The position numbers were made by a program, and so were the translations under genes. Source: an uncultured Bacteroidota bacterium (lineage in GTDB: Bacteria; Bacteroidota; Bacteroidia; Chitinophagales; Chitinophagaceae). Taken from it: a stretch of DNA of 10,211 nt. Within the stretch, counting starts at the first letter, position 1, and the number at the start of each line of letters is the position of its first letter. Where the stretch lies: positions 1-10,211 of the forward strand of contig CAIRSV010000120.1 in assembly GCA_903881265.1 (NCBI GenBank), read 5' to 3'. Of the stretch, positions 1 to 5,739 are shown one piece after another. The notes beneath the pieces are model-generated. The model was given only the letters and a program-made list of their open reading frames with translations, made no database searches and was not told where the DNA came from.

Positions 1-31
1 AACAGGGTATTTCTTTATCATAAAAGCAATT

Positions 32-90
32 AGCCACAAATTCACAGATTAATGGATTCATTCCCATTTCAAATCTGTGAATCTGTGGCT
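32..90. repeat. Palindrome of repeat unit 1 (possible hairpin/terminator)
   Basis: The left arm 32-50 and right arm 72-90 are complementary at 18 of 19 positions, around a 21-nt loop. The right arm is itself a tandem duplication of AATCTGTG (72-79 and 80-87) followed by GCT. TTTTTAATCT follows at once on the + strand, so the transcript could fold like an intrinsic terminator, although only the base of the stem is GC-rich. Termination is an inference; the inverted repeat is seen directly. Confidence 0.8.
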
Positions 91-138
91 TTTTAATCTG
101 TAATCATGACAGGGTATTCCTTTAACATAAAAGCGATT

Positions 139-197
139 AGCCACAAATTCACAGATTAATGGATTCATTCCCATTTCAAATCTGTGAGTCTGTGGCT
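139..197. repeat. Palindrome of repeat unit 2 (possible hairpin/terminator)
   Basis: The left arm 139-157 is identical to that of unit 1. The right arm 179-197 has one extra change (AGTCTGTG in place of AATCTGTG), leaving 17 of 19 positions paired. The change is not compensated in the left arm. It is followed by the same T run as unit 1. Confidence 0.75.
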
Positions 198-245
198 TTT
201 TAATCTTTAATCATGACAGTGAATTTCTTTATCATAAAAGCAATT

Positions 246-296
246 AGCCACAAATTCACAGCTTAATGGATTCATTCCCATTTCAAATCTGTGGCT
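246..296. repeat. Degraded palindrome of repeat unit 3
   Basis: The left arm 246-264 is nearly intact (one change, CAGCTT for CAGATT). The right arm 286-296 is cut to 11 nt because one of the two AATCTGTG copies is missing. The remaining stem is about 10 of 11 pairs, again followed by TTTTTAATCT. It is the copy nearest the response-regulator gene and would form the weakest hairpin of the three. Confidence 0.7.
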
Positions 297-371
297 TTTT
301 AATCTTTAATCCAGGGTATTCCTTAACATTAACATAATCAGGAAATAAAGTACATTGGGCCGCATCTTCAC

Positions 372-379
372 TACTTTTG
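372..379 (+). promoter_or_regulatory. Candidate -7 element of the response-regulator/kinase operon
   Basis: TACTTTTG is an exact match to the Bacteroidota -7 consensus TAnnTTTG. It ends 12 nt before the ATG at 392, implying a very short leader of roughly 5 nt. A TTG at 355-357 could serve as the -33 element, but its 14-nt spacing is shorter than the usual 17-23, so that half is weak. Confidence 0.5.
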
Positions 380-391
380 TAAAAATCCTTT

Positions 392-1069
392 ATGGAAAAG
401 AAGTTAGGCAAAGTACTAGTTGTAGACGATGAGCAAGATATCGTACAAATTATCAAGTACAATCTCGAAGCCAATGGTTATGAAGTACAAACCGCATCCA
501 ACGGAGTGGATGCCTTGGAAACAGCAGCCAAATTTAAACCGGGTCTCATCCTACTCGATATTATGATGCCTCACAAAGATGGTATTCAGACCTGTATCGA
601 ACTTCGTGCAAAGGCTGAGTTTGATGAAACCATCGTGATTTTTTTAACAGCCCTTGCTGATGAAGCATCAGAAATTAGAGGTCTTGAAGCCGGCGCAGAC
701 GATTATATTTCGAAGCCTATCAAACCTAAATTACTGATGTCAAGGGTACACTCGGCTTTTCGTAGAATATCCAAAGGCGACTCAACGGTGTTGATGTTTA
801 AAGATCTTGAAATCAACCGAGAAAAATTCATGGTCATTTTTAAAGGAGACGAAGTGAAATTGCCACGTAAAGAATTTGAATTATTTGCCTTATTAGCCTC
901 TAAGCCAGGTAGGGTTTTTTTACGCAACGAAATATTGAATACGGTTTGGGGTAATGAAGTCATTGTTGGTGACCGCACCATTGATGTGCACGTTCGTAAG
1001 ATTCGTCAAAAGCTTAATGTCGATTATATCCATACCATCAAGGGTGTTGGTTATAAGTTTGAAGCATAA
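392..1069 (+). CDS. OmpR/PhoB-family response regulator (winged-helix)
   Basis: A 225-residue DNA-binding response regulator that accepts phosphate from a partner histidine kinase and controls transcription. The receiver domain (about residues 6-122) has the acidic pair Asp12/Asp13, the phosphoacceptor Asp56 in LLDIMMP, Thr86 in LTA, and Tyr105 and Lys108 in YISKP: the complete catalytic set. A linker leads to a C-terminal winged-helix effector domain (about 130-225) with the family-typical LPRKEFELFALLASKPGR segment, a DRTIDVHVRKIRQKL recognition region and the terminal GVGYKF wing. Length is normal. The ATG at 392 fits the family's usual N-terminus, and a TAnnTTTG element lies just before it. 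It is probably co-transcribed with the kinase gene 57 bp downstream. It resembles PhoB/PhoP-type regulators, but nothing here shows phosphate control, so I give no gene symbol. Confidence 0.95.
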   Translation: MEKKLGKVLVVDDEQDIVQIIKYNLEANGYEVQTASNGVDALETAAKFKPGLILLDIMMPHKDGIQTCIELRAKAEFDETIVIFLTALADEASEIRGLEAGADDYISKPIKPKLLMSRVHSAFRRISKGDSTVLMFKDLEINREKFMVIFKGDEVKLPRKEFELFALLASKPGRVFLRNEILNTVWGNEVIVGDRTIDVHVRKIRQKLNVDYIHTIKGVGYKFEA

Positions 1070-1126
1070 AGCACATTCATCAAATTTTCTGAATGAATCA
1101 TAGCAATATGGTCTTAAATTTACTGC

Positions 1127-2170
1127 ATGTTCAACAGTAAAAATCTTTCACCTGCCCGATTGGCTTTTTTTATTTCTCTCATCATCACCTTGTTGGTGTC
1201 GATGTTCTTATTTTTTTTCACCCGCAATCTACAAGACATTCTCATTACGTTTGCCGTTGTAGGCATCGTATCCTATTTGCTGATTTATTATGTGATCGAA
1301 CGGTTTATCTATCGTAAGATAAAACTCATTTACAAATTTATCTCGCAAACTAAAGCCACCAAGCGAGAAGAGTATTTTGCCAATGAACTGCTACCGCAAA
1401 AGACCATTGAAGAGGTTAGAGATGAGGTAACGAAATGGGCAGAAGAACGTAAAGTTGAAATTGAGCGTTTGCAAAATAATGAACAGTTTAGGCGAGAATT
1501 TTTAATGAATCTAGCGCACGAGTTGAAGACGCCAATCTTTGCTGCACAAGGTTATATCGATACCTTATTGAACGGCGCCATTCACGATGACAACGTAAAC
1601 ATTACTTTTTTGCAAAAGGCTGGAAAAAGTATTGATCGCTTATCTGATTTGGTCACTGATTTGGATGAAATTTCTAAAATCGAATCGAATCAACTTCCTA
1701 TCAATAAATCAAGCTTTATGATTCAGGATTTAATCAAAGATGTGTATGAAGAATTGTCTCAAAAGGCGACCATCAAGAAAATAAAATTAGGCATCAAGAA
1801 AGGTTGTGAGCAAGATATCGAAGTAGTTGCCGACCTATTAAAAATCAAACAGGTATTGGTGAATTTAATTGAGAACTCAATCAATTATGGCAAGGAGAAT
1901 GGCGAAACAAATGCTGGGGTATATATTGTTGATAGCAAGCAAGTTTTCATTGAAATCACCGATGATGGAATCGGAATTAATGACGAACATATATCTCGTG
2001 TATTTGAACGATTCTACCGCACCGATTCAGCGCGTTCACGCAATGCGGGTGGCACGGGACTTGGATTGGCTATTGTTAAACATATCGTAGAAGCGCACAA
2101 TCATTCGGTCACCTGCCGAAGTAAATTAGATGTGGGCACAAGTTTTGGTTTTACGCTAGACCGAGAATAG
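1127..2170 (+). CDS. Membrane-bound sensor histidine kinase
   Basis: A 347-residue histidine kinase, the likely partner of the response regulator just upstream. Two hydrophobic segments (about 12-31 and 39-57) form a hairpin with only about seven residues between them. A charged, probably coiled-coil linker (about 60-120) follows. The dimerisation/phosphoacceptor domain has the H-box with His131 in NLAHELKTP. The ATPase domain contains the N-box (Asn246 and Asn250 in NLIENSINYG), the G1 box DDGIGI (279-284), the F-box FERFYR and the G2 box GGTGLGLAIVKHI (308-320). All catalytic motifs are present, so it should be active. With almost no extracytoplasmic part, it probably reads a membrane or cytoplasmic signal, or a partner protein; this is inference. 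It ends 6 bp before the stop codon of the convergent TPR gene. PhoR-like by architecture only. Confidence 0.95.
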   Translation: MFNSKNLSPARLAFFISLIITLLVSMFLFFFTRNLQDILITFAVVGIVSYLLIYYVIERFIYRKIKLIYKFISQTKATKREEYFANELLPQKTIEEVRDEVTKWAEERKVEIERLQNNEQFRREFLMNLAHELKTPIFAAQGYIDTLLNGAIHDDNVNITFLQKAGKSIDRLSDLVTDLDEISKIESNQLPINKSSFMIQDLIKDVYEELSQKATIKKIKLGIKKGCEQDIEVVADLLKIKQVLVNLIENSINYGKENGETNAGVYIVDSKQVFIEITDDGIGINDEHISRVFERFYRTDSARSRNAGGTGLGLAIVKHIVEAHNHSVTCRSKLDVGTSFGFTLDRE

Positions 2171-2176
2171 AAAGCA

Positions 2177-3196
2177 TTAGAAAGTTGGTTTTGCGACACG
2201 CAGACTTTTAAGTGAAGGGTCTAGTTCGAACGCCTTACTGAAATACGCTTCAGCTTTACTGGTCTTGCCTACTTTGTAATAACTCATGCCGATTGTATAC
2301 ATCACTTCGGCGTCGTTCGGATTCAGTTCGAGCATTTGCTCAAGTATTTCACGGCATGTTTTATAATCACCTTGTTGTGAATAGATATCGGCAATAGCAA
2401 AATTGATTTGACGATCATAGGGTGCAAGTTCTTTTGCTTTGGCATAATAAACTAAAGCTGCATTGAAATCTTTTAGTTCGATATAGGCATTGGCCCAATT
2501 GGCATAAAAGCCAGTTGTTTTGAAATAACCTTTTTCTTCTGCTGATTGATACAGTTCGAGTGCATGTTTGTAATTGCCGGCATCACTGGCGTTATTCGCA
2601 GCTTCGTATAATTTAGTAGCATTCTCTGGATCTAATTCCAATGCGCGTTTATAGTATTTCATCGCGCTTGAATAATCGGCTATTTGTGCATAGCAAAAGG
2701 CAATCTTAAACGGAATATCGTTATCTGTAGGGAATGATTTCTCGGCTTCCTGATAAAGTTTGATTGCACGGGTATAATGTTGAATCTCAAGAAATGAACG
2801 GGCTAGCATCTTGTTTATTTCGCCATCTGTCGGTTTGAGTTTGAGCGCTCTATCTGCATACTCGACACTTTTCATCTTCTTTGGGCTCATACTATACATT
2901 GCTGAAAGTCGTGCCAAATAGATTAGATTCTTTTCATCACCGTTCAGTATTTCTTCGTAAAGAGGAATTGCCTCATAATAACTTCGTTTATTGTATTGTA
3001 CATCAGCTAGTTCCTTTTTGATATCGATATTCGTAGGGTCAAGGGCAAGGGCCTTCGAGAGAAGACGGGCTGCTTCAGTATAATTTTCCTTGGCTTTATA
3101 CGTTAAGGCATTGCTATAAAACTCATTGGCAGTTTGTGCCTTTGTGATGTTAAGGCAAAGAAATATGAAGCAAATAAGAACGATCTGTCTTTTCAT
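2177..3196 (-). CDS. Secreted TPR-repeat protein
   Basis: A 339-residue exported protein made almost entirely of tetratricopeptide repeats. Residues 1-20 form a signal peptide (MKRQ, hydrophobic core to about 17, cleavage likely after Ala20 with Gln21 next). From about residue 23 to 335 I count nine 34-residue-like repeats, recognisable by the recurring Y/A...A pattern and LDPTN/LKPTD/LDPEN/LNPND turns. TPRs form a superhelical scaffold for protein contacts; no catalytic domain is visible. Its location is probably the periplasm, since there is no lipobox or second membrane segment. The gene lies 108 bp downstream of signal peptidase I on the same strand, with a promoter-like element of its own in that gap. 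The partner and the process cannot be told from the sequence. Confidence 0.9.
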   Translation of the reverse strand: MKRQIVLICFIFLCLNITKAQTANEFYSNALTYKAKENYTEAARLLSKALALDPTNIDIKKELADVQYNKRSYYEAIPLYEEILNGDEKNLIYLARLSAMYSMSPKKMKSVEYADRALKLKPTDGEINKMLARSFLEIQHYTRAIKLYQEAEKSFPTDNDIPFKIAFCYAQIADYSSAMKYYKRALELDPENATKLYEAANNASDAGNYKHALELYQSAEEKGYFKTTGFYANWANAYIELKDFNAALVYYAKAKELAPYDRQINFAIADIYSQQGDYKTCREILEQMLELNPNDAEVMYTIGMSYYKVGKTSKAEAYFSKAFELDPSLKSLRVAKPTF

Positions 3197-3259
3197 ATCG
3201 AGTAGTTTGTATGCTATTTTCTTTTAAAATTGACTCTGTCATTCGATCTGTCTTGAATT

Positions 3260-3289
3260 TAAAAGTAGTCTATTAGAAATACGATGCAA
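3260..3289 (-). promoter_or_regulatory. Candidate promoter of the TPR gene
   Basis: Read on the minus strand, TTG (3289-3287), a 19-nt spacer and TACTTTTA (3267-3260) resemble the Bacteroidota TTG-N17-23-TAnnTTTG promoter with one mismatch at the last base. It would give a leader of roughly 55-60 nt before the ATG at 3196. Confidence 0.45.
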
Positions 3290-3304
3290 TGAATGAAGAT
3301 AACA

Positions 3305-4522
3305 TTATTTTTCGAGTGCCTTGACACTTCGGAATAATCGTTTCCAACGAATGCCATCTTTTCCATAACTCATCCAAATAAACCACGCTTTACCCACTAC
3401 ATGATCTTCAGGTACAAAACCCCAATAGCGCGAGTCAAGCGAATTGTGTCGGTTGTCTCCCATCATCCAATAATAATTCATACCAAAGGTATACGTGTTT
3501 GTTTTCTTCCCGTCGATCGAGTAGGTGCCATCAGTGTTGCCTATCAATGAATGGTTTTCATAGATAGAAATAAGTCGGGCGTATAACGCAATATTTTCAG
3601 GTGTGAGTGTAATGGTGGCGCCTTTTTTAGGGATAGTCAACGGACCGTAATTATCGACATTCCATTTAAAATGAACGGTATCTCTCGGGAAGCAGATGTT
3701 TTCACCACGTCCTGAAACAGCATTTGCAGGCGTGATATAAGGACCAACACTATCGACATTTGGTAACGCTTTTACATTCGCCATATTCTCTTCTGTGCCG
3801 TTAAAAATATATTCGATGAATGAGTTGTGTATGTTTTCCATGATCTCGACATTCATATCTTTCAACTCGTCTTCATTAAAACCTAAATTATTTTTGGTGC
3901 GGACATAATAACTTTTCTGAAGATGTTTAAATGGCGTGGCAGGTGCATTGTTGATGTACAAGATACCTTTTTTAATTTCCAACACATCACCTGCAATGGC
4001 CACACAACGTTTGATATAGTTATCCGTTTTGTCAATAGGTCTAGAAAGAACAGTGTATTCGCGTTTGAGATTCTCTTCGCCGTAGGCATATTTCAACGAA
4101 TAATAATCGGCTTCTGGCATTTCAGCGAGTAAGGAATCGCCTTCAGGAAAGTTAAACACCACATCATCATAGCGTTCTATTTCCGAAAAGCCCCAGAAGC
4201 GTTTGTAAGGTGCTTTAATGGCTTCGCTATACGATTTGATAGTTGATAAAGGAAGTGTATTGTGCACAAATGGCACGGCAAGCGGTGTCATTGGCATACG
4301 CGCACCATAATGCATTTTACTTACGAAAAGATAGTCATTGACCAACAAGGATTTTTCCATTGATGGGGTAGGAATGGTATAGGCTTCAATAAAAAACGTG
4401 CGGATGATAGTGGCAGCTACGATGGCAAATACTGCCGCATCGAGCCATTCGCGGCCAATCGATTTTTTCTTTTTAGCCTTGTTCGCGTCTTGTTCTTTTT
4501 TATTGAAAAAAGGAATATGCAT
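3305..4522 (-). CDS. lepB: Signal peptidase I
   Basis: A 405-residue type I signal peptidase (family S26), which removes signal peptides from exported proteins at the periplasmic face of the inner membrane. After a lysine-rich cytoplasmic N-terminus comes one membrane segment (about 27-45). The nucleophile Ser54 lies in IPTPSMEKSL and the general base Lys171 in YIKRCVAIAGD. The conserved GDNRHNSLDSRYWG box (about 355-368) and the following VPEDHVVGKAW complete the catalytic core. About 180 residues separate Lys171 from that box, much longer than in the short Gram-positive enzymes; long Bacteroidota forms are familiar. The segment between Ser54 and Lys171 is also extended. The start fits the family, and the gene follows the radical SAM gene by 56 bp on the same strand. 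Likely clients in this window are the TPR, beta-barrel and GLPGLI proteins. Confidence 0.97.
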   Translation of the reverse strand: MHIPFFNKKEQDANKAKKKKSIGREWLDAAVFAIVAATIIRTFFIEAYTIPTPSMEKSLLVNDYLFVSKMHYGARMPMTPLAVPFVHNTLPLSTIKSYSEAIKAPYKRFWGFSEIERYDDVVFNFPEGDSLLAEMPEADYYSLKYAYGEENLKREYTVLSRPIDKTDNYIKRCVAIAGDVLEIKKGILYINNAPATPFKHLQKSYYVRTKNNLGFNEDELKDMNVEIMENIHNSFIEYIFNGTEENMANVKALPNVDSVGPYITPANAVSGRGENICFPRDTVHFKWNVDNYGPLTIPKKGATITLTPENIALYARLISIYENHSLIGNTDGTYSIDGKKTNTYTFGMNYYWMMGDNRHNSLDSRYWGFVPEDHVVGKAWFIWMSYGKDGIRWKRLFRSVKALEK

Positions 4523-4539
4523 AATAAAAAATTAAGGAG

Positions 4540-4547
4540 TAAAAGTA
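4540..4547 (-). promoter_or_regulatory. Weak candidate -7 element before signal peptidase I
   Basis: On the minus strand this reads TACTTTTA, one base off TAnnTTTG and identical to the element before the TPR gene. It lies 17 nt before the ATG at 4522. No TTG is found at the right distance upstream, so the gene may instead be read from the radical SAM promoter. Confidence 0.25.
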
Positions 4548-4578
4548 AGGTTTAGTTTTAATAAATAACGTTAAAAGT

Positions 4579-5571
4579 CTATTCGCTCCATACCTTGGTG
4601 CCTTCACTACAATTTGCGCAGATGTCGATATGCTTGCGGCCGAGCAGTAGTTTTTGTCTGAACGCACGGTATGCTTTATCGTGCCAAATAGTGCGCAGAC
4701 TTTTATTTTTTAAATCGCCAAGTTGGTAATCGGCATCCTTGTCGAAACAACAAGGAACTACAAGTCCGTCCCACGTAATCACGCATGCATGCCATAGTTT
4801 CCAACATTGATTCTCCAGTGAATTTTTGATGGTGTATGTCCCATCCGCTTGTTTTTTATACCGGCTAAATTTGTTGATGCTTGGTATCAATGGATTACCA
4901 TTTTTATAGTCGTAGATCTGCGCTGTTTTGAAACGCACATCGTCGACACCGATTTCGTTGGCAAGGCGTTTTATATCGTCAATTTGATGTTCATTTGGTT
5001 TGACAACTAAAAACTGAAAAAAGACATAAGGCGTTTTTGATTTTAATTTCTTTTTCCATTTTACGATATTCCTAGTGCCTTCCAATACCTTTTCTAATTG
5101 ACCTCCAATGCGATATTGTTCATACACTTCCTGTGTGGTACCGTCGATGGAGATAATCAGTCGGTCGAGTCCGCTTTCTATTGTACGACGGGCATTTTCA
5201 TCATTTAAGTAATGGGCATTTGTGCTAGTGGCTGTGTATATTTTTTTAGAAGAGGCGAAGCTCACCATATCCAAAAAAGCAGGATTCAGATAAGGTTCAC
5301 CTTGAAAGTAAAAAATAAGGTATAGCATTTCGTTGTGCAATTCCTCGATAGTTTCAGTAAAGAAATTTTTCTCTAACATACCGGTCGGTCGGGTGAACGC
5401 TCTTAGTCCACTTGGGCATTCTGGACATCTCAGATTACACGATGTGGTCGGTTCAAAGGAAATTGAAAAAGGGAGGCCCCATTGAATTGGTTTGTTGAAC
5501 CAACGTGTGAGATAGAAACTACTCAGCACCTTCATGCCATTCCAACAGCGCCTGAATGTCAGTTTGGACAT
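4579..5571 (-). CDS. Radical SAM protein with SPASM-like C-terminus
   Basis: An iron-sulfur enzyme of the radical SAM superfamily, 330 residues from the preferred start. The CxxxCxxC motif CNLRCPEC (Cys45, Cys49, Cys52) binds the SAM-cleaving 4Fe-4S cluster. The motif is preceded by FEPTTS and followed by a (beta/alpha) barrel with LIISIDGTTQEVYEQYR. The C-terminal part has further cysteines (256, 263, 274, 275, and 318/321 in CANC) around a GLVVPCC...YQLGDL...TIW pattern typical of SPASM/Twitch auxiliary-cluster domains. An ATG at 5640 would add 23 residues, but a full TTG-N20-TAnnTTTG promoter lies inside that extension (5645-5615), and MSKLTFRR at 5571 looks like the natural start of such proteins. 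SPASM enzymes often modify peptides, but no precursor peptide is visible nearby. The substrate is unknown. Confidence 0.9.
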   Translation of the reverse strand: MSKLTFRRCWNGMKVLSSFYLTRWFNKPIQWGLPFSISFEPTTSCNLRCPECPSGLRAFTRPTGMLEKNFFTETIEELHNEMLYLIFYFQGEPYLNPAFLDMVSFASSKKIYTATSTNAHYLNDENARRTIESGLDRLIISIDGTTQEVYEQYRIGGQLEKVLEGTRNIVKWKKKLKSKTPYVFFQFLVVKPNEHQIDDIKRLANEIGVDDVRFKTAQIYDYKNGNPLIPSINKFSRYKKQADGTYTIKNSLENQCWKLWHACVITWDGLVVPCCFDKDADYQLGDLKNKSLRTIWHDKAYRAFRQKLLLGRKHIDICANCSEGTKVWSE

Positions 5572-5614
5572 AAAATTAAGGCTGTCATTGAAATTGATTA
5601 TAGGCATATTCTGA

Positions 5615-5645
5615 CAAATGTAAGGCGTTTTCTTATCCATCCCAA
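5615..5645 (-). promoter_or_regulatory. Candidate promoter of the radical SAM gene
   Basis: Minus-strand TTG (5645-5643), a 20-nt spacer and an exact TACATTTG (5622-5615) match the Bacteroidota TTG-N17-23-TAnnTTTG promoter in both halves and in spacing. Transcription would begin near 5608, downstream of the ATG at 5640, leaving about 35-40 nt of leader before the ATG at 5571. This decides the start choice for that gene. It is the best promoter match in the window. Confidence 0.6.
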
Positions 5646-5667
5646 CATTCAGCCGTTTAACCCTTTT

Positions 5668-5714
5668 TTAAGGCATTTTTGTCATTAAGGCGATGCAGAA
5701 ACCTCGGTTAAGGC
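5668..5714 (+). promoter_or_regulatory. Three TTAAGGC heptamers upstream of the beta-barrel gene
   Basis: TTAAGGC occurs exactly at 5668-5674, 5685-5691 and 5708-5714. The start-to-start distances are 17 and 23 bp, and the last copy abuts the candidate -7 element at 5715. A TTAACC/GGTTAA inverted pair (5657-5662, 5706-5711) overlaps the cluster. Position and repetition suggest an operator for a direct-repeat-binding regulator, but the binding protein is unknown and chance is not excluded. Confidence 0.4.
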
Positions 5715-5722
5715 TATCTTTA
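5715..5722 (+). promoter_or_regulatory. Candidate -7 element of the beta-barrel gene
   Basis: TATCTTTA differs from TAnnTTTG only at its last base and ends 17 nt before the ATG at 5740. No clear TTG sits at the -33 position. It faces away from the divergent radical SAM promoter in the same intergenic region. Confidence 0.4.
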
Positions 5723-5739
5723 GCCACTAATTTTTTAGT

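Larger units (their letters stand above)
3..311. repeat. Tandem array of three ~107-bp palindrome-containing units
   Basis: Three head-to-tail units are visible: 3-109 (107 bp), 110-216 (107 bp) and 217-311 (95 bp). Units 1 and 2 differ at only 5 of 107 positions. Unit 3 has a few substitutions plus two deletions, 8 bp in the palindrome's right arm and 4 bp (ATGA) at the unit's end. A fourth copy begins at 312 (CAGGGTATTCC) but loses similarity by about 330. Each unit carries an AGCCACA...TGTGGCT palindrome followed by TTTTTAATCT. The unit length is not a multiple of three and no reading frame runs through the array, so it is non-coding. The array starts at the window edge and may continue upstream. 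Similar AATCTGTG-rich palindromes are, from memory, scattered in many bacterial genomes; I cannot confirm a family here. Confidence 0.95.

Noticed and set aside
3..311. CRISPR array
   Set aside because: The whole ~107-bp unit repeats, including the would-be spacers, and there are no cas genes. It is a tandem duplication of one unit.
283..474. Small minus-strand reading frame over the repeat and regulator start
   Set aside because: It overlaps the real response regulator gene and repeat DNA, has no family features, and would need translation through a promoter region.
1074..1100. Hairpin between regulator and kinase genes
   Set aside because: The ATTCAT/ATGAAT pairing is short and AU-rich with a loop of about 14 nt, no more than expected in AT-rich spacer DNA.
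392..2170. Naming the two-component pair phoB/phoR
   Set aside because: The architecture fits many OmpR-type systems; no phosphate-transport genes or recognisable Pho sites are nearby.
3883..4132. Reading frames of about 68 codons on both strands inside lepB
   Set aside because: They are out-of-frame shadows of a gene with complete catalytic motifs and have no start signals of their own.
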